This document shows positions 8,300-19,427 of a stretch of 64,000 nt of DNA, piece by piece. Source of the stretch: JAABVD01 sp965204545. Lineage in GTDB: Bacteria; Verrucomicrobiota; Verrucomicrobiia; Opitutales; UBA2995. The first letter of the stretch is position 1, and each line of letters starts with the position of its first letter. The translations under genes and the position numbers were made by a program. The stretch spans positions 2,108,001 to 2,172,000 of the forward strand of contig CBDBFA010000003.1 in assembly GCA_965204545.1 (NCBI GenBank), given 5' to 3'. Under the pieces are notes generated by a model. The model did not search any database. It was not told where the DNA came from and was given only the letters and a program-made list of their open reading frames with translations.

Positions 8300-9265
8300 T
8301 CAGCGGAAGCGGCCCCCTGATCGAAAGTGGTCGTAGGCCTCTATGATCTTCTCTACCAGAGGATGACGAACTACGTCAAAGCTTTCAAAATAAAACAGTT
8401 CTATATCAGGAATGTGGGCCAGCGCCTGGGTAACTTCCTTCAACCCCGATTGCTTGTTCCTGGGCAGATCGATCTGGGTGATGTCTCCGGTCACCACCAT
8501 CCGACTGTCGTCGCCCAGGCGGGTCAGGAACATCATCATTTGTTCCGGGGAGGTGTTTTGCGCCTCATCCAGCACGACGAAAGCCCCGGTCAGGGTCCGT
8601 CCGCGCATGTAGGCCAGGGGGGCGATCTCTATGATCCCCTTGTCCATGAACCGCCTGGTGTTTTCCCTCCCCAGCATATCGTGCATGGCATCGTAAAGGG
8701 GCCGCAGATAAGGGGTAATTTTTTCCGTCAAATCTCCCGGTAGAAATCCCAACGCTTCCCCCGCTTCCACCGCCGGGCGGGTCAGAATGATCTTTTCTAT
8801 CGACCCTTTCAACAGGGCGTCAACGGCTGCCGCCATGGCCAGGTAGGTTTTCCCGGTCCCGGCCGGACCGATGCCAAATACCACTTCCTTTTGGAATATG
8901 GCCTCCAGGTAGCGTTTTTGATTCAGCGTCTTGGGGATGATCTTGCGCTTGGGAAACTTCAGGATAAGAGGGGTTTCCATGAGGTCCGACAAAGCCTCGG
9001 ATTGCCCCTTTGCAACCTGTCGCAAGAGGGCAAAGAAGTCCGACTTCCGCACCATCAAACCCTGGGACCTGGCTCTTTCCAGCAACTGGAAAAACTGCTC
9101 GGCTTGGCCCAACCGCTCCTCACTTCCGGAAATTTGAATCCAATCGTCCCGGGACACCAATTCGACCCCGAGCCGCTTCTCCACTTCCCTGAGATGCTCG
9201 ATGTTTCCGCAATACAGTTGGCTGGTTATGCGGGGTGTTTGAAAATGAAGGGTGGTTTCCGGCAT
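8300..9265 (-). CDS. phoH: PhoH-like ATPase (YbeZ type)
   Basis: 321 aa. An N-terminal ~100-residue KH-like region precedes the PhoH domain with Walker A GPAGTGKT (133-140), the family signature LTRPAVEAGEALGFLPGD (161-178) and Walker B VVLDEAQN (230-237). The family couples NTP hydrolysis to RNA handling, and YbeZ is reported to partner with YbeY; the neighbourhood with ybeY here agrees. It ends 22 bp before the pgpH start, consistent with cotranscription. Confidence 0.93.
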   Translation of the reverse strand: MPETTLHFQTPRITSQLYCGNIEHLREVEKRLGVELVSRDDWIQISGSEERLGQAEQFFQLLERARSQGLMVRKSDFFALLRQVAKGQSEALSDLMETPLILKFPKRKIIPKTLNQKRYLEAIFQKEVVFGIGPAGTGKTYLAMAAAVDALLKGSIEKIILTRPAVEAGEALGFLPGDLTEKITPYLRPLYDAMHDMLGRENTRRFMDKGIIEIAPLAYMRGRTLTGAFVVLDEAQNTSPEQMMMFLTRLGDDSRMVVTGDITQIDLPRNKQSGLKEVTQALAHIPDIELFYFESFDVVRHPLVEKIIEAYDHFRSGGRFR

Positions 9266-9275
9266 GGCGGCGGAG

Positions 9276-9791
9276 CTACTCGTTGCTCCGGTAAAGTTCC
9301 TCGGCTGCTTCCCGGAGCCGTTCCCACATGCGTTCCAGGGATGTGGGAAGCACCCGCGTTTGGCCGATAACCGGCATGAAGTTAGTATCTCCTTTCCAGC
9401 GCGGGACGATGTGGGCGTGCAGGTGCCCCGGTATGCCGGCCCCGGCCGAAGCGCCCAGATTCATGCCCACATTGAATCCGGTCGGGGTGAGGGCGTGGTT
9501 CAGAATGGCCTTTCCCTTGATGATCAACTCCAGGAATTCAGCTTTTTCATCTTTTGTCAGGTCACTCAGATCGTCCACCTCCCTATAGGGCAACACCAGC
9601 AAGTGTCCGGCATTGTAAGGGTAGCGGTTCAATAGCAAAAAGCAGGTCTTTGCGCGAAACACAATGAGGGATTCCCGGTCATCTTTTTTTTCAGGCAGTT
9701 CCACAAACGGATTTTTTCCCTTAATGGCTTCCGGAGTTTCGATGTATTCCATGCGCCAGTAGGAGTGCAGGTGTTCATATGGATTCGGCAT
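9276..9791 (-). CDS. HIT family nucleotide hydrolase/phosphorylase
   Basis: 171 aa. The histidine triad HLHAHIVP is at ~123-130, preceded by NRYPYNAGHLLVLP (55-68) and GFNVGMNLGASAGAGIPGH, the pattern of bacterial HIT proteins related to Ap4A phosphorylase and Fhit. Likely substrates are dinucleoside polyphosphates or adenylated compounds; not resolved here. It is the first gene of the phoH-pgpH-ybeY run, 10 bp upstream of phoH. Confidence 0.9.
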   Translation of the reverse strand: MPNPYEHLHSYWRMEYIETPEAIKGKNPFVELPEKKDDRESLIVFRAKTCFLLLNRYPYNAGHLLVLPYREVDDLSDLTKDEKAEFLELIIKGKAILNHALTPTGFNVGMNLGASAGAGIPGHLHAHIVPRWKGDTNFMPVIGQTRVLPTSLERMWERLREAAEELYRSNE

Positions 9792-10358
9792 GCCAGATGA
9801 TCCAAACGTACTTTCTTCTGAAGTGCAAGAAACGCGGTTACGGTGTCGATTTTACCATTCTGCTCCCGGCCTCCCCTGTAACGCTTGCCCCAAGAATTAC
9901 ACGGATTTGAAACCACGGATATCACGGATTAGCACGGATGAGATAAAATATTTAACAACGCTTCGCTTGATGCCGGCGGCAACAGGATGGAGCTCGCTCC
10001 AACAGGAAATAAGAAAAATAGCCACAAAACGCGCAAAGGCGCCAATGAGGAATTAAGAATTGGGAATGAGGAATTAGGGAGAAAGATAAACCACGGATTA
10101 CACGGATGAGCACGGATAATGATTTCGAAAGGCACGAAAATTAATCGTGAGCTTGATCGTGATCGTGATCGAAAAAAGAAGGCAATTGGCCACAAAACGC
10201 ACATCCGCCTTGGCGAGATCCCACTCCCCCATTCCATCACACCATCATTCCCCTCTCTCCAATTCCTAATTCCTAATTCCTAATTCCTAATTCCTAATTG
10301 GCGCGCCCTGGCGCGCCCTAAAACTTGCCTTCAAATCTTTTCGGCTACTGACTCCAGC
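9792..10358. repeat. Intergenic repeat mosaic A
   Basis: No gene. It contains two copies of the ACGGATTACACGGATGAGCA phrase (9912-9945 and 10091-10119, the first diverged), GCCACAAAACGC phrases (10020 and 10189), ATCGTG hexamer runs (10145-10170), and five AATTCCT heptamers (10261-10300) joined to a GGCGCGCC palindrome pair (10300-10319). All these units recur elsewhere in the window in both orientations. Confidence 0.8.
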
Positions 10359-11429
10359 TTGGAGTTGGATGATATGTTGAGCCTTTGTTGTAATGTCTTT
10401 CAGGGATTACCAACCCTTTTCTCCTATGCCCTCTGCCTGGGTGCGGGGTTTGGAGCCTTTATCATATGGGACCAATGGCACTGGTGGAGCACAAGGGAGG
10501 ATTATTCCTTCGGTTTCCTCGTCCCCTTCTTCATATTGGCAGTTCTTTGGGACCGATGGCCGCGGCTGCGCCGACTCTTGGGCTCCCAAGCGGCTCCCAC
10601 AAGGCAGTCCCAAAAGAACCTTCAATCAACCCCAAAACCGGACAAAAACGAGGTTCGCCTCACCTTTGGCTGGTTGACGGAAAAAGGTTACGGCTTTGCC
10701 AAGTGGTTTATTCCAATCGGATTTTACGCCGGATTGGTTCTCGGATTGCTCATCTTCGGGTTGGGCGTTCTTTACCGCGCCGGAGCCGGGCCTTCCTATC
10801 CCGGCTCACTCCTTATATCCATTGGGGGAGGAGCGTCCGTTTTTGCCCTCCTCTACATATGCCTTCCCCATTCGACCTCTGACTGGCAGAAGCGGGTTGG
10901 AGGCAATCTCGGTCCCTCCCAGACCATGAACCGGAGGTTGACCGCGATCCTGCTCTTCTGGTTTCCCTGCTTTATTTGGATCATTTCCGCTCCCTTGGTC
11001 TCGTTGATTGAAAATCGTTTGAGTCTGTTCCTTCTGGACATGGTTGTGATGGTGGTTTTTTTCCTCCTCGAAATGAGCGGCTTCGCTTTGGCGCAAGAGG
11101 GGAACACCTTGATTATGCCCTCGGGCAAGGTTGGAGTCGAGGATGCATGCTCCGGAATCCGGTCCCTCATGGGTTGCCTGTTCGCGGGATCGTTTTTTGG
11201 GGCCATGTTTTTTCGCAATCTCGGCAAAAAGTTGCTATTGCTGGTTTTCGGGTTAGGCTTCGCCTTCACCGCCAATCTCCTCCGCAGCATCTTTCTCACC
11301 GCCTGGGCCTACTCCAGGGGACCTGAGGCCATCAGCGGTTTCCTGCATGACGCTGCCGGATATTTCGTTCTGGGTCTGACCAGCCTCATGCTATTGGCCC
11401 TCATCCCCATACTGAAGGCTGAAGGATGA
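10359..11429 (+). CDS. Exosortase/archaeosortase family membrane protease
   Basis: 356 aa with about eight hydrophobic segments. The catalytic set of exosortases is visible: Cys264 in DACSGIRSL, Arg309 in NLLRSIFL and His330 in LHDAAGY. Family role: membrane transpeptidase that recognises C-terminal sorting signals of the PEP-CTERM type, linking protein export to exopolysaccharide. I see no protein with a PEP-CTERM signal and no polysaccharide cluster in this window, so its substrates are elsewhere. A 60-80 residue hydrophilic loop (~75-110) is longer than usual. The gene runs directly into a short GAAGGCTGAAGGAT tandem repeat at its end. Confidence 0.85.
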   Translation: MELDDMLSLCCNVFQGLPTLFSYALCLGAGFGAFIIWDQWHWWSTREDYSFGFLVPFFILAVLWDRWPRLRRLLGSQAAPTRQSQKNLQSTPKPDKNEVRLTFGWLTEKGYGFAKWFIPIGFYAGLVLGLLIFGLGVLYRAGAGPSYPGSLLISIGGGASVFALLYICLPHSTSDWQKRVGGNLGPSQTMNRRLTAILLFWFPCFIWIISAPLVSLIENRLSLFLLDMVVMVVFFLLEMSGFALAQEGNTLIMPSGKVGVEDACSGIRSLMGCLFAGSFFGAMFFRNLGKKLLLLVFGLGFAFTANLLRSIFLTAWAYSRGPEAISGFLHDAAGYFVLGLTSLMLLALIPILKAEG

Positions 11430-11610
11430 AGGCTGAAGGATGAAGGTAGAAGGCTGGATTGGCGCCTCTTAGCGTCCTTGGCGATCTTTGCGAGATTCCC
11501 TCTCTCCTTTTTGCGCGTTTTGTGCGTTTTGTGGCTAATTGCTCTCTTCTTCGATCACGGTCACGATTAATTTTCTTCCTTCTTCCTTCTTCCTTCTTCC
11601 TTCAGCCTTT
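11415..11610. repeat. GAAGGATGAAGGCT tandem and intergenic repeat phrases
   Basis: A 14-bp unit (GAAGGCTGAAGGAT) is repeated at 11415-11457, overlapping the last codons of the exosortase gene. It is followed by the phrases TTTTGTGCGTTTTGTGGCTA (11518-11537), a TCGATCACGGTCACGAT run, and a CTTCCTTCTTCC run (11576-11605). The last is the reverse complement of the first, so the spacer is bounded by inverted copies of the same simple sequence. Confidence 0.7.
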
Positions 11611-12642
11611 TTATTCCATCCTCACAACCTGCCCGCTTTGGCTCGACCGGTAGCAGGCTTCCACCAAAGCGATGGTCTTCAAATAGTCATCCCCGGTGCT
11701 TTCGAAGGGCGTCCCGTTGAGGATACAATCCACGAAGTGCCGTTGCAGGCGGTGGACGCAATCTCCCGCGAAGCCCTTCTGTGGATGCGGGTAGTCGATC
11801 GACTCCGTTGGCTGGCCCAGAAGCTTCCGCACAAGCCGACCGTCCTCGGCCAATTCCATATGACCTTTGCTCCCATCGATGCGAACGGTTCCAAAGGTAT
11901 ACCGCGGATCTCGGCAATCCGTCTCGTTGTAGCGGCTCGCGTCCAGAATGGCGGTGGCGCCATTTTCGAATCCCACTATGATCTGGCCGGAATCCTCCCC
12001 CTGTATGCCGGGGTTTCGCTTCTGCAAGCGGGCATAGACGGTGGAGACTTCACCCCCGAGAAATCGAAAGGTATCCAGGAAATGTACGCCGGTTTCGTAT
12101 ACCAGTAGACGCGGGTATTCGCGGAAGAAAGGTTGCCGGGCCAGGTAGGCGTCCTCCTGCCAACCATCTCCCATGCGCATGCGCACCGAAATGGAATGGA
12201 GTTGCCCCAGAATTCCCCTGTCGAGTTGGCGTTTTATTTCCCGATACCACGGTTGCCACCGCCAATTTTCGTGCACCATGAACCGTATGCCAGCATTTTT
12301 GGCTAGTTTCACAATTTGCCGACTCTCTTCCAAGGTTGCAGCCAGTGGCTTCTGACAAATGACGTTTATCCCTTTGCTGGCCGCCAGTTGCGTCACTTCC
12401 AGATGCGTTTCCGGCGGTGTGATGATGTCGATGAAGTCCGGCTTGATCTCGTCCATAAGTGTTTTGAGGTCTGACCAAGGGCTTACTTTCCCGATCCCAT
12501 ACCGCTCGGCAATAAGAGTGGCTTTATCCACGCTGCGATTACAGATCGCTGCAATTTCGACCTCAGCATTTCTTTTCCAGGACTCGTATTGGAAGTGGCT
12601 GAAGTAACCGGCTCCCACACCTATTCCCTTTAATAAGCTCAC
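11611..12642 (-). CDS. Gfo/Idh/MocA family NAD(P)-dependent oxidoreductase
   Basis: 343 aa. The N-terminal Rossmann region carries GVGAGYFSHFQ, DIITPPETH and the family motif INVICQKPLA (~90-99), where Lys is the usual catalytic/cofactor residue. HENWRWQPWY and GVHFLDTFRFLGGE mark the C-terminal GFO_IDH_MocA fold. Such enzymes oxidise or reduce sugars and inositols; the substrate is unknown. It follows the cyclase-family gene on the same strand with an 89-bp gap, so they may form a small catabolic unit. Confidence 0.88.
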   Translation of the reverse strand: MSLLKGIGVGAGYFSHFQYESWKRNAEVEIAAICNRSVDKATLIAERYGIGKVSPWSDLKTLMDEIKPDFIDIITPPETHLEVTQLAASKGINVICQKPLAATLEESRQIVKLAKNAGIRFMVHENWRWQPWYREIKRQLDRGILGQLHSISVRMRMGDGWQEDAYLARQPFFREYPRLLVYETGVHFLDTFRFLGGEVSTVYARLQKRNPGIQGEDSGQIIVGFENGATAILDASRYNETDCRDPRYTFGTVRIDGSKGHMELAEDGRLVRKLLGQPTESIDYPHPQKGFAGDCVHRLQRHFVDCILNGTPFESTGDDYLKTIALVEACYRSSQSGQVVRME

Positions 12643-12731
12643 AATGCAACCTCTTTGATTTCATTCTTAGGATCGCAGGAAGTAGAAATGCACCGACGAT
12701 CGACATAAAGGAAAAAGAAAGGAAGAGCCAT

Positions 12732-13358
12732 TCAGAATGCGACCGCTCGCACGGGCCCGCCGTCGCCATTTTCCAACTTGAGGGGCAAGGCCATGAACCT
12801 GCAGCGAGTTCCGAGCCGATCGAGGTTGCAGAGCCCTTCCACGATGGTGATGCGGGCCCCAAGTAGAATTAAATGGATTTTACTAACTTCGGCCAAATTA
12901 TTGACGTCGGCCACTGAAGGCGGCTCCACTCCCAATAATTTCACCTCTTTGTCTACGCACCACTTGGCCAATTCCTCACTGACGCGGGGGAGACCGTCCC
13001 GGTATACCGTTGGATCGGATACATATCGGCTCCAACCGGTATCCAGCAACAGGCAACCACCGGGTTCGAAACTTTCCGCGACCGCCCCCAGGTCCGCCGG
13101 GGTGAGGAGTTGCTTCGGCTCGACGTTTTCCATGTGGGCAATCCATGCCGGTCCATGGAACAGCTCCAAGGGCATGATGTCGATGGTTTCCTGCGAGGCC
13201 CCGAAGTGAACCGGAGCGTCGGCATGGGTGCAGGAGTGGGAATAGATACTCCAGTCGGATGCATTCCATCCGTCCTTCTCCAGAGTATGGGCCGTCGAAA
13301 CGCTTATGCCGTGCATTCCAGGTCCTATGGGAAGACTTAAGTCGATCAGGTTTTCCAT
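12732..13358 (-). CDS. Cyclase family protein (kynurenine formamidase-like hydrolase)
   Basis: 208 aa. The metal-binding signature of the cyclase family is present as SHSCTHADAPVHFG (~61-74), with a later hydrophobic strand pattern LLLDTGWSRY. Characterised members hydrolyse N-formylkynurenine or cyclic amides/lactones using a divalent metal. There is no tryptophan-degradation gene nearby; the pairing with an oxidoreductase fits hydrolysis of a lactone or amide of a sugar acid, which is inference. Confidence 0.85.
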   Translation of the reverse strand: MENLIDLSLPIGPGMHGISVSTAHTLEKDGWNASDWSIYSHSCTHADAPVHFGASQETIDIMPLELFHGPAWIAHMENVEPKQLLTPADLGAVAESFEPGGCLLLDTGWSRYVSDPTVYRDGLPRVSEELAKWCVDKEVKLLGVEPPSVADVNNLAEVSKIHLILLGARITIVEGLCNLDRLGTRCRFMALPLKLENGDGGPVRAVAF

Positions 13359-13601
13359 TAGATAAGGCGGTTAGTTTAACAATCCCTAAATTCTCTCGTT
13401 AAGCCGCAAAGACCGCCAAGGTTTTCTTTTTGGCTAACCACAGAGGCCACAGAGGACACAGAGATTTAGAAAAAAGAATAATGTATTTTCGAGCCCTTGG
13501 CGCTCTTCTTGCGCATTTTGCGTTCTTTTGCGGCTATTCCATCACTCCATCATTCCATCACTCCACCATTCCTCTAACCCCTTCCCCCTCTGTACCCCAA
13601 A
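13359..13601. repeat. Intergenic repeat mosaic B
   Basis: No gene. It holds an ACCACAGAGGCCACAGAGGA phrase with 9-bp periodicity (13437-13468), a TTGCGCATTTTGCGTTCTTT phrase, and a TCACTCCATCATTCCATCAC run (13540-13575). The same phrases recur around 20.8, 47.7, 49.9 and 63.2 kb. Confidence 0.75.
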
Positions 13602-15287
13602 TCAAGTATGATTCAGGACCTCCTCAACCGTGGTAATTCCCTGTTCCAGGGATTCCAATCCGGCCGCGCGCAGAGGCGCCATACCTTTGCGGAGAGCCAT
13701 GCCTTTGATTTCCATGGAGGCCGTGCTCTTCATGGTCAATTCGCGCAGTTCGTCATCCAACACCATCATTTCAAACAACCCCATGCGTCCACTGTATCCG
13801 AGCTGATGGCAATCCTCACAACCGGCGGCCCGGTAGAAGGTGGGAAATTTCCGCGTGTTCCCGTTCCCGTAGAGCCGGTCCAGAAGGGCTTTGTCGGGTT
13901 GATAAGCCTCCTTGCAGCTGGGGCAAAGTATCCGGACCAGCCGCTGGGCCAAAACAGCTTCCAGGGACGAGGTGATCATGTAAGGTTCCATTCCCATGTC
14001 CACCAGGCGGGTGATAGCTGAGGGAGCATCGTTGGTGTGCAGGGTTGTCAGCACCAAGTGACCCGTCTGGGCCGCTTGTACCGCGATTTGCGCCGTTTCC
14101 AGGTCCCGTATCTCCCCCACCATCAATATATCCGGGTCCTGCCTAAGAAAGGACCGCAAGGCGTGGGCGAAGGTCAAACCGATGGAAGGTCGAACCGCCA
14201 ACTGCATGATTCCATCGATTTCGTACTCCACCGGATCCTCCGCGGTCAGGATCTTTACTTCCTCCCCATTGAGGATTTTCAGACAACTGTAGAGAGTGGT
14301 CGTCTTTCCGCTTCCGGTTGGACCGGTCACGATAAAAACGCCATTGGGTCGTCGGATGACCTCCCGCGTCGCATGGTAGACGGCATCCGGCATGCCCAGT
14401 TGAGCCAAATCCAGGTTGACCACCGATTTGTCCAGAACCCGCAACACTACACTTTCCCCGAATTGTGTCGGCAAGGTGGATACCCGCAAATCGATCGGTC
14501 TGGAATCCAGTGTCATGCGTATGCGTCCATCCTGGGGCACCCTGCGCTCCGCTATATTCAGATTGGCCAGAACTTTCACCCTGGAAATGACCGGAAGAGC
14601 CAGGTTTACCGGCGAAGGGGACATCTCGTAGAGCGATCCATCCACCCGGTAGCGGATCTGAAAGACTTCCTCAAATGGTTCAAAGTGAATATCCGAAGCC
14701 TGATCCCGAATGGCCTGTTCCAACACCAGGTTGACGAACCGAATGACCGGCGCCTCCTCCGTGATGGCCTCCAGTTCCCGGTCCGACAATTTCCCCTCTG
14801 CTCCGGCAAACAGCTTGAGCGCATCCATGGCGTCTTCCACCGAGGCGGTCTCCGCTCCATAGACCGATTCGATCAGGCTTTTCACTCGCTCCGGGTCAGC
14901 CACCGCCAGGGATATGTCGCGATCCAGGGAAAAGGAAAGGTCCTCCACGATAGAACCATTGAAGGGGTCGATGGCCAGGAGTTCGAGTTCCAACTCTCTC
15001 TCCCGGTAAGGAACCACTCCGTAGATGTGGGCCAACCGCCCTTCCAGGGTGGATGCCAGGGTTCCATCCACAGCGGAGGGGATCCGATCCACGTAATTCC
15101 AACTCAGGTGGGCGGCCACCTCCCGCAGCAACCCTTCGCGGCTCAACAGGCCCAAATCCAGAGCAGTCTCCGCCAATGCCTTGCCCGATCGTTCCTGTTC
15201 CACCACGGCCGACTCGAGCTGTTCCCTCGTGACCTCGGGCAGATTATCCAGAATCTCGTAAATGGAAGCATTGTGCTCGGAATACAT
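13602..15287 (-). CDS. GspE/PilB-family secretion or pilus assembly ATPase
   Basis: 561 aa. An MshEN-like N-terminal region (~1-140) is followed by the ATPase core with Walker A TGPTGSGKTTTLYSC, the Asp box, Walker B ILMVGEIRDLETA and the His box LTTLHTNDAPSA. A zinc tetracysteine site is present (CPSC ... CEDC). Family role: hexameric motor of type II secretion or type IV pili. It lies 58 bp after a second ATPase of the same family, and no GspF/PilC, prepilin or secretin gene is seen in the window. Confidence 0.93.
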   Translation of the reverse strand: MYSEHNASIYEILDNLPEVTREQLESAVVEQERSGKALAETALDLGLLSREGLLREVAAHLSWNYVDRIPSAVDGTLASTLEGRLAHIYGVVPYRERELELELLAIDPFNGSIVEDLSFSLDRDISLAVADPERVKSLIESVYGAETASVEDAMDALKLFAGAEGKLSDRELEAITEEAPVIRFVNLVLEQAIRDQASDIHFEPFEEVFQIRYRVDGSLYEMSPSPVNLALPVISRVKVLANLNIAERRVPQDGRIRMTLDSRPIDLRVSTLPTQFGESVVLRVLDKSVVNLDLAQLGMPDAVYHATREVIRRPNGVFIVTGPTGSGKTTTLYSCLKILNGEEVKILTAEDPVEYEIDGIMQLAVRPSIGLTFAHALRSFLRQDPDILMVGEIRDLETAQIAVQAAQTGHLVLTTLHTNDAPSAITRLVDMGMEPYMITSSLEAVLAQRLVRILCPSCKEAYQPDKALLDRLYGNGNTRKFPTFYRAAGCEDCHQLGYSGRMGLFEMMVLDDELRELTMKSTASMEIKGMALRKGMAPLRAAGLESLEQGITTVEEVLNHT

Positions 15288-15345
15288 TCAAACAACCTTA
15301 CGCCAACGGGGTTCCACAATAGGCGCCCCCGGCGCCCCATAAACC

Positions 15346-17037
<1,692 letters not shown>

Positions 17038-17136
17038 TGGGGTTGCTTACTTCGATGTATTGTAAATTACTATGGTGGAAGCAAAGATCAGACCGCCCGC
17101 TAACCAATTGCTAACAATGCTTAAAATTTTCCCCTT

Positions 17137-18519
17137 ATGAAAATGAAAAGACTATTTCCTTCTCTCCTTTTCCTGGTTTCAATGGCGACGGCCCAGGATC
17201 AACCCAATATCGTGTTCATTCTTGCCGATGACATGGGTTACGGGGATTTATCTTCCTACGGTTGCCAGGATATCAAAACTGCCAATCTGGATCGGCTCGC
17301 TGCCTCGGGCGTTCGGTTTACCAGTGGGTATTCATCCCATCCTTATTGCAGCCCCATGCGCGCGGGATTGATGGCCGTCCGCTACCAGCACCGCTTTGGT
17401 TACGAACGCAATATCGCCTATGACCAGCACAATATGGCGATGGGTTTGCCCATCTCCGAAAAGACGGTTGCCGCCCGTATGAAAGACGCCGGCTATGTAA
17501 CGGGCGCGGTTGGCAAGTGGCACTTGGGATCGTCAAGGCCTTTCCAGCCCAATGCCCGCGGATTCGACTTCTGGTACGGTTTTCGGGGCGGAGGACATCA
17601 ATACTTCGTGGTCGATCTCAACACCCGCCTGCACGAAGGCTATCACGAGTCCCTCGAGCGCAATGGTCAGCCGGGAGGACTGGAAGGTTATTTGACCACC
17701 GCCCTGACCGATGAGGCGGTCGGATTTATCCAGGGCAATAAGGATAAGCCTTTCTTTCTCTACCTCGCCTACAATGCTCCGCACGGACCCCTGCAGGCCC
17801 CGAAAACCTACGTGGACAAGTATACCCAAATTGGTGAGGAGAAGCGCCGCACTTACGCGGCCATGGTTCATTCTCTGGACGATGAGATCGGCCGGGTCAT
17901 AGAAACCTTGACGAAGCTTCAGCTAAGGGAAAATACCCTGGTATTTTTTCTGAGCGACAATGGTGGCCCGGAGCATGCCAATGCCTCCGATAACGGACCG
18001 CTTCGCGGGGGGAAAGGGCAAGTCTACGAAGGCGGAATTCGAGTGCCCTTCCTGGTATCCTGGCCGGGAACCATCGCCAAGGCACAGGTGAATCATTATC
18101 CGGTAATGTCCATCGATCTGATGCGCACCGCCCTCGAATTGGGAGGGGCCCGAATCTCAGAGAAACTGGAAGGGGTGAATCTGGTTCCCTTTCTGACGGG
18201 AGAAAAATCCGGAGCTCCTCATGAGGCGCTTTTCTGGCGAATGGAGAACGGAACGGACTATGCCGTCCGTAGCGGTCCCTGGAAACTGGCAAAGGCCCGG
18301 GATCAAGCCGGGATTCAATTATACAACCTGGACCACGATATCGGCGAAACGAACGATCTGGCCTCGGAAAATCCCAAAGTGGTCAGTCGATTGATTGAAC
18401 TCTATGAGGATTGGAATGCCGAAAACATACCCCCTTTCTTTCCGGGTTTCCGCGAGTACCATCGCCTGAAGGAAGAATTCTACCAATCGATTTCAGCGCC
18501 CCCGCCAAGCACCAAGTGA
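17137..18519 (+). CDS. Secreted sulfatase 1 (arylsulfatase A family)
   Basis: 460 aa with a signal peptide (RLFPSLLFLVSMATAQ). Metal ligands DD at ~31-32 (FILADDMGYGD) are followed by the formylglycine site CSPMRAGL, Cys71 being the residue converted to formylglycine. FLSDNGGPEHAN and GKWHLGSS are further active-site motifs. The site is CxPxR with Met instead of Ser/Ala before Arg, which still fits the anaerobic or aerobic maturation consensus only loosely. Likely role: desulfating polysaccharides in the periplasm or outside. No maturase gene is in the window. Confidence 0.93.
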   Translation: MKMKRLFPSLLFLVSMATAQDQPNIVFILADDMGYGDLSSYGCQDIKTANLDRLAASGVRFTSGYSSHPYCSPMRAGLMAVRYQHRFGYERNIAYDQHNMAMGLPISEKTVAARMKDAGYVTGAVGKWHLGSSRPFQPNARGFDFWYGFRGGGHQYFVVDLNTRLHEGYHESLERNGQPGGLEGYLTTALTDEAVGFIQGNKDKPFFLYLAYNAPHGPLQAPKTYVDKYTQIGEEKRRTYAAMVHSLDDEIGRVIETLTKLQLRENTLVFFLSDNGGPEHANASDNGPLRGGKGQVYEGGIRVPFLVSWPGTIAKAQVNHYPVMSIDLMRTALELGGARISEKLEGVNLVPFLTGEKSGAPHEALFWRMENGTDYAVRSGPWKLAKARDQAGIQLYNLDHDIGETNDLASENPKVVSRLIELYEDWNAENIPPFFPGFREYHRLKEEFYQSISAPPPSTK

Positions 18520-19001
18520 TCCGCAACCACCCATCCTTTGCCGACAAGAACACCAAGACAGGGTTAAGAAAAAAACCACGGATCACACGGATAAGCACGG
18601 ATAATCGTGATCGAAAGTAGAGGATCCGAAATAGCCACAAAACGCACAAAAACACAAAATTCCCCCCTCACGCCTTCCGTTACACAACATCGCTCCTCCG
18701 CCGGGACTTCCCAACAGGCTTTTACGCCAACGGCGTTAAACTCCAGAGCCCAGCGTCGCGTAGCGCACGCTGGGTTACCGATCACCAACATGACCGAACC
18801 CCAACGGGGTTCCACAAATATTTCCCAAAATGCCAACACCAATCAATTTCAAGGTCTCTCCCTTCCTTTCGATCAAGATCACGATAAATCTCAGCACCTT
18901 CATCCTTCTTACTTCATCCTTTTCTTCTCCTCTGTGCTCTCTGCGTCCTCTGTGGTTTATCCTCTTCTCTCCCTTTTTGCGCTTTTTGTGCTTTTTTGTG
19001 G
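18520..19001. repeat. Intergenic repeat mosaic C
   Basis: No gene. It contains an ACGGATCACACGGATAAGCA phrase (18586-18605), a GCCACAAAACGCACAAAAAC phrase (18636-18656), and a ~96-bp repeat from 18723 to 18818 (ACGCCAACGGCGTTAAACTC ... CCCCAACGGGGTTCC) also found at 56319-56414. It ends with CTCTGTGCTCTCTGCGTCCT and TTTTGTGCTTTTTTGTGGCT phrases. Confidence 0.8.
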
Positions 19002-19412
19002 CTATTCGAAGTTGATCTGCCAGCGTATGCCGAATTTGTCGACGCACATGCCAAAGTAGGATCCCCAGAAAGCGTCTTCCATCGGCATGATCGTCGTGCC
19101 ATTCTCGGACAGGCTGGCAAACAGCCGATCGGCCTCGTCCTTGGAGTCAGGACAGATGGTGATCGCAAAATTACTACCAAACACCGGGGCCGGCCCGAAC
19201 GCTGAGCTCATATCGCTTCCCATCAGAATGCTGGAACCGATGGGCAACGATACGTGCATGATCAGGTCGCGCTCGTGGTCCTGGACACCCAAACCGGGCG
19301 GGCCATCGGCAAAAGTCTGAAGGGTCATGAACTCACCACCGAAAACCGATCGGTAGAATTCAAATGCCTCTCGGCAGTTATTTTCAAAGGTCAAGTAGGT
19401 ATCGAGTTTCAT
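19002..19412 (-). CDS. VOC superfamily protein, PhnB/glyoxalase-like
   Basis: 136 aa. It shows the paired beta-alpha-beta-beta-beta pattern of PhnB-like VOC proteins: LTFENNCREAFEFYRSVFGG at 8-27 and a C-terminal DAFWGSYFGMCVDKFGIRW. The usual metal or substrate ligands of the family are not fully traceable. Function is unknown; relatives include epimerases, dioxygenases and antibiotic-binding proteins. It sits 15 bp downstream of the serine hydrolase gene on the same strand. Confidence 0.85.
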   Translation of the reverse strand: MKLDTYLTFENNCREAFEFYRSVFGGEFMTLQTFADGPPGLGVQDHERDLIMHVSLPIGSSILMGSDMSSAFGPAPVFGSNFAITICPDSKDEADRLFASLSENGTTIMPMEDAFWGSYFGMCVDKFGIRWQINFE

Positions 19413-19427
19413 GGAGCGGGATATAGG

